A stretch of DNA of 64,000 bases from Microbacterium esteraromaticum (GTDB lineage: Bacteria; Actinomycetota; Actinomycetes; Actinomycetales; Microbacteriaceae): NCBI RefSeq assembly GCF_016907315.1, contig NZ_JAFBBS010000001.1, positions 62,001 through 126,000 of the forward strand, written 5' to 3'. The notes under the pieces are model-generated. The model ran no database searches. It was given only the letters and a program-made list of their open reading frames with translations, and was not told the origin of the DNA. Made by a program: the position numbers and the translations under genes. Below are positions 35,092-43,748 of the stretch, one piece after another (position 1 is the first letter of the stretch; each line of letters begins with the position of its first letter).

Positions 35092-35867
35092 CCTTCTGCC
35101 GCGGGGTCCGCTCGCTGGGGCGACCGCTCGACCCAGGTCGCATACTTGGCCTCGCGCCCGTCGCCAGACGAGGTGCGTGTCACCCTGCGCTTGACCCAGG
35201 GGCCGACGAACTGACGGTAGTACGCGAGACCGACCGGTCCTTCCGGGTGATCGGTGGTCGGCGACCACCACTCCTCCGGTGGTTCGACGCCGACGGCCTG
35301 CAGCACGCGTGCAGCCACGCGGTGATGCCCGTTCGAGTTCATGTGCAGCCGGTCGTGTGACCAGTAGCGCGGACGCGAGAGTTCGGCATCGGGCCAGTTC
35401 AGCGCTCGGATGACATCCGGGCGATCCTCGATCCGGCGCAGCACCGCTGCTGACAGCAGATCGCCCCGCCGCTGGAACACCGGTCCCATCGGCAGCTGAC
35501 CGCTGGGATTGGCGCCCGACAGCACGATCAGGGTGACGCCCTCCTCATCGCAGCGGCGCAGCACACGTGAGAAGGCGTCGGCGATGTGCTCGATGTCGGC
35601 ATTGGGGCGCAGGATGTCGTTGCCACCGCCGTTGAACGACAGATGGGTCGGCCGCAGCGCCAGGGCCGGTTCCAGCTGCTCTTCTACGATGGGCCAGATC
35701 AAGCGCCCGCGGATCGCCAGATTCGCGTACTGCACCGTGTCACCGATGGCATCCGCCCACCCCTGCGCCGCGAGATCGGCCCAGCCGCGCACGCTCCCGT
35801 CGAGCAGCTCATCGCCTACTCCCTCGGTGAAGGAGTCTCCGATCGCCACGAACCGCACAGTCGCCAT
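35088..35867 (-). CDS. SGNH/GDSL-type hydrolase (second copy)
   Basis: 259 residues. Block I GDSFTEG at 10-16, ANLAIRGRL, block III GGGNDILRP and the terminal DRLHMNSNGHH supply Ser, Asn, Asp and His. It shares all these blocks with the gene at 356-1183, including the flanking GWAD and QLEPALAL words, so they are paralogues. No signal peptide. The ATG at 35867 has TAGGCT 6 bases upstream. It is the first gene of a coupled set with the YczE-like and SUMF1-like genes. Confidence 0.88.
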   Translation of the reverse strand: MATVRFVAIGDSFTEGVGDELLDGSVRGWADLAAQGWADAIGDTVQYANLAIRGRLIWPIVEEQLEPALALRPTHLSFNGGGNDILRPNADIEHIADAFSRVLRRCDEEGVTLIVLSGANPSGQLPMGPVFQRRGDLLSAAVLRRIEDRPDVIRALNWPDAELSRPRYWSHDRLHMNSNGHHRVAARVLQAVGVEPPEEWWSPTTDHPEGPVGLAYYRQFVGPWVKRRVTRTSSGDGREAKYATWVERSPQRADPAAEG

Positions 35868-35873
35868 GCTCTC

Positions 35874-35879
35874 AGCCTA
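35874..35879 (-). promoter_or_regulatory. putative -10 hexamer, leaderless SGNH-YczE-SUMF1 transcript
   Basis: TAGGCT on the minus strand ends 6 bases before the ATG at 35867; no ribosome site. Confidence 0.45.
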
Positions 35880-35917
35880 TTGCGGCGCCGAGCGCGCTGA
35901 GGCCGGGGTGACGCCGA

Positions 35918-37270
35918 TCAGCGCTCGTCGAGAGCCCTTCCGCGCAGATCCACCAGGCCCCACGCGGCGACGGTCGCGACGATGAAGAATCCGGCGAAGA
36001 CGGAGAATGCCAGCGGGGCACCTCCCGAGGCGAGCATGACGGGTACGAGCAGCGGTGCGAGGATCGAGGCGATACGGCCGACGCCCGCAGCCCAGCCGGA
36101 GCCCGTCGCGCGCAGCGATGTCGGATACAGCTCTGGCGTGACCGCGTAGAGAGCGCCCCACGCCCCGAGGTTGAAGAACGACAGCGCCATGCCGGTCGCG
36201 ATGATCGCCTGCTCACTGCCCGCGGTGCCGAACAGTACGGCCGAGATGGCGGAGCCTGCGAGGAACACCGACAGCGTTGCCCGTCTGCCCCACACCTCGA
36301 TCAGCCAGGCCGCCACCGCATATCCGGGCAGCTGCGCAAACGTAATGAGGAGCGTGAACCCGAAGGACCGAACCAGGTCATAGCCGGCCTGCATGAGGAT
36401 GCTCGGGATCCAGATGAAGGCTCCGTAGTACGCGAAGTTGACGCAGAACCAGACCAGCCAGATGCACATCGTTCGCACCCGGAACTCGGACGACCACAGC
36501 GCGCTCATCCGCTGGGCGGCGTTCTCCGCCACCGCCCGAGGAGCGGGGATCTGGCGCGCCGGTGGGGTGCGCCGCAGGTCTGCTGCGGTCTCGAAGGTCG
36601 AGACGATGCGCTCCGCTTCAGCGATACGGCCACGGGAGGCCAGCCAGCGCGGCGATTCCGGCATCCCCCACCGCACGACCAGCGCGTAGACGGCGGGGAT
36701 GGCGCCGAGGGCGAAGGCCCAGCGCCACCCATCTTCGGATGCCGGGATCACGAAGTATCCGATGAGAGCCGACGCCGTCCACCCGACGGCCCAGAAGGCC
36801 TCGAGGATGACGATCAGCCGTCCGCGGATCGCCGCGGGGGCGAACTCGCTGACATAGGTGGAGGCGACGGGCAGCTCGGCTCCGAGGCCCAGACCGACGA
36901 AGAAGCGCAGGACGAGCAGCATCGCCACCCCGCCGACCAGCGCACTGGCACCGGTCGCGAGGCCGTAGATCAGCAGGGTGAGGGCGAAGACCTGCCGACG
37001 CCCGAGACGATCGGCGAGCAGGCCGCCCACACTGGCGCCGATGGCCATTCCGACGAAACCGATCGATGCGATCCACCCCGTCTCGACGGGCGACAGCTGC
37101 CACTGCTGAGCGAGCACGGCGATGATGAACGAGATGAGCCCGACGTCCATGGCGTCGAGAGCCCAACCAAGGCCCGATCCGGTGAGCACCCGCAGATGCG
37201 GTCGGCCGAAGGGCAGGGCGTCGAGTCGCGAAGCGATGGATGCACGGCTCGGAAGCTCGGTGTGCGGCAT
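35918..37270 (-). CDS. MFS transporter (sugar-porter/aromatic-acid type)
   Basis: 450 residues, 12 membrane helices, a central cytoplasmic loop at about 205-250. Motif A appears as DRLGRR after helix 2, and the helix-4 region reads RFFVGLGLGAELPVA then ERGR-like AIRGR; WGMPESPRWL at the end of helix 6 resembles sugar and organic-acid porters. Substrate unknown. The ATG at 37270 has TACGAT 6 bases upstream. It reads away from the DUF885 gene on the same strand with 32 bases between. Confidence 0.88.
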   Translation of the reverse strand: MPHTELPSRASIASRLDALPFGRPHLRVLTGSGLGWALDAMDVGLISFIIAVLAQQWQLSPVETGWIASIGFVGMAIGASVGGLLADRLGRRQVFALTLLIYGLATGASALVGGVAMLLVLRFFVGLGLGAELPVASTYVSEFAPAAIRGRLIVILEAFWAVGWTASALIGYFVIPASEDGWRWAFALGAIPAVYALVVRWGMPESPRWLASRGRIAEAERIVSTFETAADLRRTPPARQIPAPRAVAENAAQRMSALWSSEFRVRTMCIWLVWFCVNFAYYGAFIWIPSILMQAGYDLVRSFGFTLLITFAQLPGYAVAAWLIEVWGRRATLSVFLAGSAISAVLFGTAGSEQAIIATGMALSFFNLGAWGALYAVTPELYPTSLRATGSGWAAGVGRIASILAPLLVPVMLASGGAPLAFSVFAGFFIVATVAAWGLVDLRGRALDER

Positions 37271-37276
37271 CCTCTC

Positions 37277-37282
37277 ATCGTA
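37277..37282 (-). promoter_or_regulatory. putative -10 hexamer, leaderless MFS transcript
   Basis: TACGAT on the minus strand ends 6 bases before the ATG at 37270. Confidence 0.4.
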
Positions 37283-37302
37283 GAGGCGCCGCGCACCGAG
37301 GC

Positions 37303-38976
37303 TCAGCCGATGACGGCGGTGCGGAGGGTGTCTAGACCGACCCCGCCGATGTCGAGCGCGCGCTTGTGGAAGTCCTTGAACGAGAACGCGTCGCCCTGCT
37401 TCTGCTGCACGGCGTCGCGCACCTGCTCCCAGATCCGCTGACCGACCTTGTACGACGGCGCCTGACCGGGCCAGCCGAGATAGCGGTTGACCTCGAACTG
37501 ACGGAACTCGTCTGGCATGTTCACGTTGCGGCGCATCTGCTCGAGCGCGTAGTCGTGGTCCCAGACGCCGTCGCCGTCCAGCGTCGGCTTGCCCAGGTGA
37601 ACGCCGATGTCGAGCACGACGCGAAGAGCACGCATGCGCTGACCGTCGAGCATGCCGAGCCGATCGGCGGGGTCGTCGAGATAGCCCAGCTGCTGCATCA
37701 GACGCTCGGCGTACAGCGCCCATCCCTCGGCGTGACCCGAAGTGCCGGCGAGCACACGACGCCAGGTGTTCAGCTCCGCGCGATTGTAGGTGGCCTGAGC
37801 GATCTGGAGGTGGTGACCGGGCACGCCCTCGTGGTACACGGTGGTCAGCTCGCGCCAGGTGTCGAACTCGGTGACGCCTTCCGGCACCGACCACCACATG
37901 CGCCCCGGACGCGAGAAGTCATCGGTGGGACCGGTGTAGTAGATGCCGCCCTCCTGCGTGGGCGCGATCATGCACTCGAGCTCACGGATCTGCTCGGGGA
38001 TGTCGAAGTGACTGGCGCCCAGGTCGGCGATCGCACGATCGCTCGTCTCCTGCATCCATTTCTGCAGCGCGTCCGTCCCGTGCAGCTTGCGAGATGGATC
38101 GGCCTCGAGATGCGCGACCGCCTCCTCCACGCTTGCGCCGGGAAGGATCTCGTTCGCGATCGCCTCCTGCTCGGCGATCATCCGCTGCAGTTCCTCGCGG
38201 CCCCACTCATATGTCTCGTCGAGGTCGATGGTCGCGCCGAGGAAGCGGCGCGAGTTCAGCGCGTACAGGTCACGCCCGACGGCATCCTGGTCGCCTGCCA
38301 CGGGAGCCAGCTCGCTGATGAGGAACTCGCGCAGCGAGTCGTAGGCCACGCGCGCGGCGCCTGCATGGTCGGCGATGTCGCGGGCGAGCGATGCCGGCAG
38401 CTGGCCGTCAGCCGGAGCGGCAGTTGCCGCGAACTCGGCGAAGAAGCCCTGATCGGCGCTGTAGCGCGCGATCTGCGTGGCGACCTCGGTGACCTGACGT
38501 CGGGCGGGCACGACACCGTGCCGGATGCCTTCGCGCAGGGTCTCGACGTAGCCCCTGAGGGCACCCGGAACAGCCGCGAGGCGCTCGGACACCACGGACC
38601 AGTCATCGACCGTCTCAGTGGGCATCAGGTCGAAGGCCTGACGGAAGTCCTGCGGCGCCGAGGCGATGACGTTGAGGTCGCGAAGGTGCCACTGAGCGTC
38701 GTGCAGCTCGAGCTGGAGTCGCAGCTCTGCCGAGAGGTCCGTCTTCGTCACCTCGTCGATGCTGTCGACGGGAGCGGTGGCGTCCAGCTTCGCGAGAGTC
38801 TCACGCGCCGCGGTGACCGCGCGCTCATGACCTTCGGGGCTGACGTCGTCGAGGCGTGCATTCGCCTCGTTGCGTCCGATGTATGTGGCGAGGATGGGTG
38901 AGAGGTCGACCAGGGTGTCGACCCAGTTCTCCGCGATCTGATCGATGGCAGAGGGGGTGCGAGGCTCTGAACTCAT
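37303..38976 (-). CDS. DUF885 family protein (putative zinc metallopeptidase)
   Basis: 557 residues, the usual DUF885 length, almost all helical. The metal motif HExxPGHHLQ lies near 381-390 (YHEGVPGHHLQ), and a downstream EGWALYAE supplies the third ligand, as in gluzincin-type peptidases. No signal peptide, so cytoplasmic. Substrate unknown. The ATG at 38976 is preferred over 39009 because TAGGCT lies 7 bases upstream. It sits between polA and the MFS gene. Confidence 0.86.
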   Translation of the reverse strand: MSSEPRTPSAIDQIAENWVDTLVDLSPILATYIGRNEANARLDDVSPEGHERAVTAARETLAKLDATAPVDSIDEVTKTDLSAELRLQLELHDAQWHLRDLNVIASAPQDFRQAFDLMPTETVDDWSVVSERLAAVPGALRGYVETLREGIRHGVVPARRQVTEVATQIARYSADQGFFAEFAATAAPADGQLPASLARDIADHAGAARVAYDSLREFLISELAPVAGDQDAVGRDLYALNSRRFLGATIDLDETYEWGREELQRMIAEQEAIANEILPGASVEEAVAHLEADPSRKLHGTDALQKWMQETSDRAIADLGASHFDIPEQIRELECMIAPTQEGGIYYTGPTDDFSRPGRMWWSVPEGVTEFDTWRELTTVYHEGVPGHHLQIAQATYNRAELNTWRRVLAGTSGHAEGWALYAERLMQQLGYLDDPADRLGMLDGQRMRALRVVLDIGVHLGKPTLDGDGVWDHDYALEQMRRNVNMPDEFRQFEVNRYLGWPGQAPSYKVGQRIWEQVRDAVQQKQGDAFSFKDFHKRALDIGGVGLDTLRTAVIG

Positions 38977-38983
38977 GATCTCG

Positions 38984-38989
38984 AGCCTA
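38984..38989 (-). promoter_or_regulatory. putative -10 hexamer, leaderless DUF885 transcript
   Basis: TAGGCT on the minus strand ends 7 bases before the ATG at 38976. Confidence 0.45.
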
Positions 38990-39015
38990 GCCCGCACCCC
39001 TCTCCGCATCCGGGA

Positions 39016-41649
39016 TCAGTGCGCCGCTTCGTTCCAATCGCGGCCGCGACCGACCTGCACCTCGAGCGGAACCGACAGAGACGCAGCGCCGGCCATGCGA
39101 TCGCGCACGACGCTCTCGACCTCGTCCCACTCCCCCGCGGCGACCTCCACGACGAGCTCGTCGTGGATCTGCAGCAGGGCGCGCGACGCGAGACCGCGGT
39201 CGCGCAGGTCGGCGTGGATGCGGTTGAGTGCGATCTTCATGATGTCGGCTGCGCTGCCCTGGATGGGCGCGTTGAGGGCGGCCCGCTCCGCGTTCTCGCG
39301 CAGCACGCGGTTGGGGCTGGAGAGGTCGGGGAACGGACGCCGGCGACCGAAGATCGTCTCGGTGTACCCGTCTTCCTTGGCCTGCATGACCGAGGCTCGC
39401 AGGTAGTCGCGCACGGCGCCGAAGCGGGCGAAGTACTCGAGCATCAGCTTCTTGGCCTCCGACTGCTCTATGCGCAGCTGCTTCGACAGCCCGAACGCGC
39501 TGAGCCCGTAGACGAGGCCGTACGACATGGCCTTCACCTTCGTGCGCATCGCGGAGGTGACCTCTTCGGGCTCGACGCCGAAGACGCGTGCGCCGACGAA
39601 CCGGTGCAGGTCCTCTCCCGAGTTGAATGCCTCGATGAGGCCCGGATCGCCCGAGAGATGCGCCATGATGCGCATCTCGATCTGCGAGTAGTCGGCGGTG
39701 AGAAGGGTCTCGTACCCTTCGCCCACCTCGAACGCGCTGCGGATACGACGCGATTCCTCGGTGCGCACGGGGATGTTCTGCAGGTTCGGGTCGGTGCTCG
39801 ACAGACGGCCGGTCTGGCTGCCGGTCTGCACGTAGGTCGTGTGAATGCGGTGATCCGGGCCGATCGCCGTGTCGAGCGTCTCGATGATCTGACGCAGCTT
39901 GGTCGCCTCACGGTGCTGCAGCAGCAGTGCGAGGAAGGGGTGCGGATTGGTCTCCTGCAGGTCGGCCAGCACAGCGGCGTCGGTGGAGTATCCCGTCTTG
40001 GTCTTGCGGGTCTTCGGCAGCTGCAGGTCTTCGAAGAGCACCTCCTGCAGCTGCTTCGGTGAGCCGAGGTTGAACTCGCGTCCGACGAGGGCGAACGCCT
40101 CGGCGGCGAGAGCGTCGGTGCGCGCAAGCAGCTCTCCGGAGAAGGTCGAGAGAACGTCATGCGAGACCGCGACCCCCGCCGACTCGAGGTCGGCGAGAGC
40201 GATCACGGCAGGCAGCTCGATGTCGACGAGCACCGCTGCGACCGAATCCGGCATCGCGTCGCGCACGGCGTCCGTGGTGCGCAGGGTGAACCACGCCTCC
40301 TGTGCGGGTGTCGCACCATCCGTCTCGGGGACGAGCTGGGTCGGGTCGGACTCCGGCAGCTTCTCGTCGAGATAGCGGCCGACGAGGTGCGCGAGCGTCT
40401 TGTCGGGGAAGCTCGGACGCATCAGCCAGCCCGCGAGCAGCGTGTCGTGGGCGAGACCGCCCAGCCGGATGCCCTCGCGCAACAGCGCCTTCACCTGCGG
40501 CTTCGCGTCGTTGAGGACCTTCGGTGCATCGCACTCGAGCCACGGAGTGAGCGCTGCGACCGCATCGGCATTCCAATCGCACTCGTGCAGGGTGTCCACG
40601 GTCGCCACACCCACGCGCGTGATTCTGTCGCCGATGATCGTCAGCAGCAGGCCGACCTCGCTCTGCTGGGCGCCGAGCCACGCGGCGATGTCCGTCGCCG
40701 ATGACTCGGCGGCGACCGGAACCTCCACGGCGGGCTCGTCGTGCACCGGCTCGTCAGGCGCGCCGACCGCCTCGAAGACGCGCGGCAGCAGAGTCCGGAA
40801 CTCGAGACGCGCGAAGATGTCGCGCACAGCCTGCGCATCGATGGGCACGACTGCGAGATCGGTGGGGCCGACCGGCAGCTCGACGTCGTTCAGCAGACGG
40901 TTGAGCTTGCGGTTGCGGCGCACGTCGTCGATGTGGTCGCGCAGGTTGCCACCGACGACGCCCTTGATCTCGCCCGCGCGGTCGAGCAGCTCATCGAGCG
41001 ACCCGAACTGCGTGAGCCACTTCACGGCGGTCTTCTCGCCCACCTTGGGGACACCAGGCAGGTTGTCGCTCGTTTCGCCGACGAGTGCGGCGATGTCGGG
41101 GTACTGCTCGGGCGGCACGCCATATCGCTCCTGCACCGTGACCGGGTCGTAGCGCTTGAGCTGCGACACTCCCTGCACCGACGGGTACAGCAGCGTGACG
41201 TCGTCGTTCACGAGCTGGATGGTGTCGCGATCGCCCGAGACGACCAGCACGTCGTAGCCCTGTTCGGAGCCCTGCTTGGCGAGCGTCGCGAGGATGTCAT
41301 CGGCCTCGATGCCCTCCTGGGTGAGCACGGGGATCGACATGGCGGCCAGGCAGTCCTGCAGCAGCGGGATCTGCCCCTTGAACTCACCCGGCGTCTCTGA
41401 GCGGGTGGCCTTGTACTCGGGGTACTCGTCGGTGCGGAACGAGTGACGCGATGTGTCGAAGGCGATCGCCATGTGCGTCGGCTTCTCTGCCTTGATGAGG
41501 TTCACCAGCATCGACAGGAAGCCGTAGATGGCGTTCGTGTGCTGGTTGTCCTTCGTGGTGAAGTTCTCGACAGGAAGGGCGAAGAAGGCCCGGTATGCGA
41601 GTGAATGGCCGTCGACGACCATGAGGGTAGGCTTTGCGGAGTCCGTCAC
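39016..41649 (-). CDS. polA: DNA polymerase I
   Basis: 877 residues. The 5'-nuclease domain (about 1-290: VVDGHSLAYRAFFALP, EADDILATLA, SGDRDTIQLV) is followed by a middle domain and the polymerase (about 500-877: DYSQIEMRIMAHLSGD, QIHDELVVEV). The middle domain lacks the DxE and later acidic motifs of a 3'-5' exonuclease, as is usual for actinobacterial PolI, so no proofreading is expected. It fills repair gaps and removes RNA primers. The GTG start at 41649 has TAGGCT 6 bases upstream. Confidence 0.97.
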   Translation of the reverse strand: MTDSAKPTLMVVDGHSLAYRAFFALPVENFTTKDNQHTNAIYGFLSMLVNLIKAEKPTHMAIAFDTSRHSFRTDEYPEYKATRSETPGEFKGQIPLLQDCLAAMSIPVLTQEGIEADDILATLAKQGSEQGYDVLVVSGDRDTIQLVNDDVTLLYPSVQGVSQLKRYDPVTVQERYGVPPEQYPDIAALVGETSDNLPGVPKVGEKTAVKWLTQFGSLDELLDRAGEIKGVVGGNLRDHIDDVRRNRKLNRLLNDVELPVGPTDLAVVPIDAQAVRDIFARLEFRTLLPRVFEAVGAPDEPVHDEPAVEVPVAAESSATDIAAWLGAQQSEVGLLLTIIGDRITRVGVATVDTLHECDWNADAVAALTPWLECDAPKVLNDAKPQVKALLREGIRLGGLAHDTLLAGWLMRPSFPDKTLAHLVGRYLDEKLPESDPTQLVPETDGATPAQEAWFTLRTTDAVRDAMPDSVAAVLVDIELPAVIALADLESAGVAVSHDVLSTFSGELLARTDALAAEAFALVGREFNLGSPKQLQEVLFEDLQLPKTRKTKTGYSTDAAVLADLQETNPHPFLALLLQHREATKLRQIIETLDTAIGPDHRIHTTYVQTGSQTGRLSSTDPNLQNIPVRTEESRRIRSAFEVGEGYETLLTADYSQIEMRIMAHLSGDPGLIEAFNSGEDLHRFVGARVFGVEPEEVTSAMRTKVKAMSYGLVYGLSAFGLSKQLRIEQSEAKKLMLEYFARFGAVRDYLRASVMQAKEDGYTETIFGRRRPFPDLSSPNRVLRENAERAALNAPIQGSAADIMKIALNRIHADLRDRGLASRALLQIHDELVVEVAAGEWDEVESVVRDRMAGAASLSVPLEVQVGRGRDWNEAAH

Positions 41650-41655
41650 CCTGCA

Positions 41656-41661
41656 AGCCTA
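41656..41661 (-). promoter_or_regulatory. putative -10 hexamer, leaderless polA transcript
   Basis: TAGGCT on the minus strand ends 6 bases before the GTG at 41649, inside the 45-base divergent gap with the thioesterase. Confidence 0.45.
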
Positions 41662-41694
41662 ACGAGGGCGGCGGACACGCGCTGAGGAGGACAT

Positions 41695-42117
41695 GTGACC
41701 GAGCAGACCGAGATGACGGGACTGGAGTGGGCGACGCACCGCGGCATGGGCGCACTCGCCGAGAAGATGGGCATCGAGTTCACCGAGTTCTCGGTCGAGC
41801 GGGCCGTCGCGACGATGCCCGTCGAGGGCAACACCCAGCCGGTCGGCCTCCTGCACGGAGGCGCCTACGTCGTACTCGGCGAATCGCTCGGATCGATGGC
41901 TGCGAACCTCCATGCGGGTCCCGGCCGACTGGCTGTCGGTGTCGACATCAACGCCACCCACACGCGCTCGGCGACCTCGGGCTTCGTCACGGGCGTGTGC
42001 ACTCCCGTGCACCTGGGACGCAGCATGACGGTGCATGAGATCGCCGTCTCGGATGAGCAGGGCCGTCGCTGCTCGACCATCCGCATCACGAACATGATCA
42101 GGTCCGTCGACGCATGA
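41695..42117 (+). CDS. hotdog-fold thioesterase (PaaI family)
   Basis: 140 residues. The hotdog core is clear: a long central helix after GLLHGGAYVVLGESLGS, where the Glu is the probable catalytic acid, then GVDINATHTRSATSGFV. Family members hydrolyse acyl- or aryl-CoA thioesters in the cytoplasm. The GTG at 41695 follows GAGGAGG. It is divergent from polA and followed by a strong terminator. Confidence 0.9.
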   Translation: MTEQTEMTGLEWATHRGMGALAEKMGIEFTEFSVERAVATMPVEGNTQPVGLLHGGAYVVLGESLGSMAANLHAGPGRLAVGVDINATHTRSATSGFVTGVCTPVHLGRSMTVHEIAVSDEQGRRCSTIRITNMIRSVDA

Positions 42118-42132
42118 CGGATGACGCGAAGA

Positions 42133-42160
42133 GGCCCCGCCGATCGGCGGGGCCCCTTTT
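42133..42160 (+). terminator. strong intrinsic terminator after the thioesterase
   Basis: A 22-base perfect palindrome (GGCCCCGCCG-AT-CGGCGGGGCC) runs into CCTTTT on the + strand. It is the best classical terminator in the window. Confidence 0.88.
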
Positions 42161-42229
42161 GTCTGGAATCCCGACTCGCTCGCTCTGAGCCGCGTCAGGT
42201 CCGCTTCGCGGCAGCGACCCGCATCCGAG

Positions 42230-42847
42230 TCACTTCTTGGGCGCGAGCTGCTCGATGATCGCCTTGGCGACATCCTGCATGGTGAGGCGGCGGTCCATCG
42301 AGGCCTTCTGGATCCAGCGGAAGGCCTCAGGCTCCGACAGGCCCATCTTCTCGTTCAGCAGCCCTTTGGCGCGGTCGACCAGCTTGCGCGTCTCGAAGCG
42401 CTCGACCATGTCGGCGACTTCGGCCTCGAGGGTGATGATCTGCTCGTGACGGGCGAGGGCGATCTCGATCGCCGGAAGCAGGTCGTTCGGGGTGAACGGC
42501 TTGACGACGTAGGCCAGGGCGCCGGCCTCGCTGGCGCGCTCGACGAGCTCCTTCTGGCTGAAGGCGGTCAGCAGCACCACGGGCGCGATGTTTGCCTTGT
42601 GCAGCTTCTCAGCCGCGCTGATGCCGTCGAGCTGCGGCATCTTCACGTCCATGACGACGAGGTCGGGACGCAGCTCGGTGGCGAGCTGGACGGCCGTCTC
42701 TCCGTCGCCGGCCTCGCCGACGACGTCGTATCCGTTGTCACGCAGGATCTCGACGATGTCGAGGCGGATCAGCGACTCATCCTCAGCGACGACGACGCGA
42801 CGCGGGGCGGATGCCGTGGGCTGCTCGGGCTGCTCTTGCTCAGTCAC
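42230..42847 (-). CDS. ANTAR-domain response regulator (PdtaR-like)
   Basis: 205 residues. The receiver domain (about 17-135) has the phosphoacceptor Asp67 in VVMDVKMP, the acidic pair in VAEDES and Lys in VKPF. A short coiled linker leads to the ANTAR RNA-binding domain (about 145-200: RAKGLLNEKMGLSEPEAFRWIQ). In mycobacteria PdtaR, partnered with the PdtaS kinase, acts on nascent mRNAs by antitermination, and its gene lies near polA and pyk as here. The kinase gene is not in the window. GTG start with TAGGAT 6 bases upstream. Confidence 0.92.
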   Translation of the reverse strand: MTEQEQPEQPTASAPRRVVVAEDESLIRLDIVEILRDNGYDVVGEAGDGETAVQLATELRPDLVVMDVKMPQLDGISAAEKLHKANIAPVVLLTAFSQKELVERASEAGALAYVVKPFTPNDLLPAIEIALARHEQIITLEAEVADMVERFETRKLVDRAKGLLNEKMGLSEPEAFRWIQKASMDRRLTMQDVAKAIIEQLAPKK

Positions 42848-42853
42848 CCGTCC

Positions 42854-42859
42854 ATCCTA
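42854..42859 (-). promoter_or_regulatory. putative -10 hexamer, leaderless ANTAR regulator transcript
   Basis: TAGGAT on the minus strand ends 6 bases before the GTG at 42847. Confidence 0.45.
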
Positions 42860-42915
42860 GTCGAACGCCGAGCCCGGGGGCGGAAGCCGCGAGCAGCCGT
42901 GCCCGCCGCCTGCGC

Positions 42916-42921
42916 TACAGT
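42916..42921 (+). promoter_or_regulatory. putative -10 hexamer for tRNA-Leu(CAA)
   Basis: TACAGT, 18 bases upstream of the tRNA 5' end. Confidence 0.35.
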
Positions 42922-42939
42922 CGTATGCGCAGTGTGCCG

Positions 42940-43022
42940 GCCGGCGTGGCGGAATGGCAGACGCGGGGCACTCAAAATGCTCTGTCCGAAAGGGCGTGTG
43001 GGTTCGAGTCCCACCGCCGGCA
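42940..43022 (+). tRNA. tRNA-Leu (anticodon CAA)
   Basis: 83 bases. Acceptor GCCGGCG pairs with CGCCGGC, the anticodon loop CTCAAAA carries CAA (reads UUG), a long variable arm (TGTCCGAAAGGGCG) marks a leucine tRNA, and the T loop reads GTTCGAGTC. Discriminator A; the next bases are CCT, so CCA is not encoded. Confidence 0.96.
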
Positions 43023-43030
43023 CCTGTTCA

Positions 43031-43058
43031 GAGGGCCGTCCGGATGCGGGCGGCCCTC
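43031..43058 (+). terminator. hairpin after tRNA-Leu(CAA)
   Basis: GAGGGCCG pairs with CGGCCCTC across 12 bases, 8 bases beyond the tRNA. There is no U-tract. It may also serve the convergent hydrolase gene. Confidence 0.55.
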
Positions 43059-43082
43059 GTGCACGGGTCAGCGGGCCCGGCG

Positions 43083-43748
43083 TCAGCCGGCCAGCACGGC
43101 CAGCTCGGCCATCACCCGCGGATGGGCCAGCACCCGGAAGTGCCCGCCGGTGTCGAGTGCGACGTTCTTCGCCCCGGGCAGCTCACTTCCTTCGGGAATG
43201 TGGGGGTCGAACCGTGCGTAGACAGACACGATCCGCGCGTTCGCCTGCCGCTGTGCAGACAGCGCGGCGATCGAGGGGTGCCTGGGAGCGAGGGCGCGAA
43301 GGCTGCGTGTGAGCATGACCCTCGCGTAGCGCGATCCGCCGAAAGGGGTCGCGACGGCCAGCATCCCGCGCACGCGCGAGGCGGCCGGCCCGAGCATCAC
43401 CTGCTTGCCCGCGAGGCCGCCCTTGCTGTGCGCGAGCAGCACGACGTCGTGCAGGTCATGCTGCGTCAGGTATCCGCTCACGCTCTCAGCCATCTCCGCG
43501 ACCGGTCGCAGGTTCCGGTCGAGAGGCTCGATCACATGCACCGGATGCCCGTCGCGATGCGCTCGCTCGATGAGCGGCTGCATGAATCGCCAGGTCTCGT
43601 AGATGCCTGGCAGCACGACGATCGGCACTCCCGCTCCGCGAGAGAAGGTCTCGGCCCGACTGCGGCTCCCGAAGGCTCGCACCTGCCAGACGGCGGCGTA
43701 GGCGTAGTCCGCGGCCCACCACAGAGCTCGGCGTAGCACCCCGATCAC
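43083..43748 (-). CDS. alpha/beta hydrolase (lipase/PGAP1-like)
   Basis: 221 residues. After a short hydrophobic N-terminus (LRRALWWAADYAYAAVW, possibly membrane-associated) come PIVVLPGIYETWRFM (oxyanion strand), the nucleophile elbow AHSKGG, and a late DTGGHFRVLAHP with the catalytic His. It resembles secreted or membrane-near triacylglycerol lipases. GTG at 43748 overlaps the stop of the upstream hydrolase gene (GTGA); the frame is open farther upstream but antisense to nothing useful and without homology. Confidence 0.8.
   Translation of the reverse strand: MIGVLRRALWWAADYAYAAVWQVRAFGSRSRAETFSRGAGVPIVVLPGIYETWRFMQPLIERAHRDGHPVHVIEPLDRNLRPVAEMAESVSGYLTQHDLHDVVLLAHSKGGLAGKQVMLGPAASRVRGMLAVATPFGGSRYARVMLTRSLRALAPRHPSIAALSAQRQANARIVSVYARFDPHIPEGSELPGAKNVALDTGGHFRVLAHPRVMAELAVLAG

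Noticed and set aside
33983..35143. 386-residue frame joining the SUMF1-like gene with upstream sequence
   Set aside because: The upstream third lies antiphase to the YczE-like gene, which has a proper overlap start and family homology; SUMF1 homology begins near ATG 34726.
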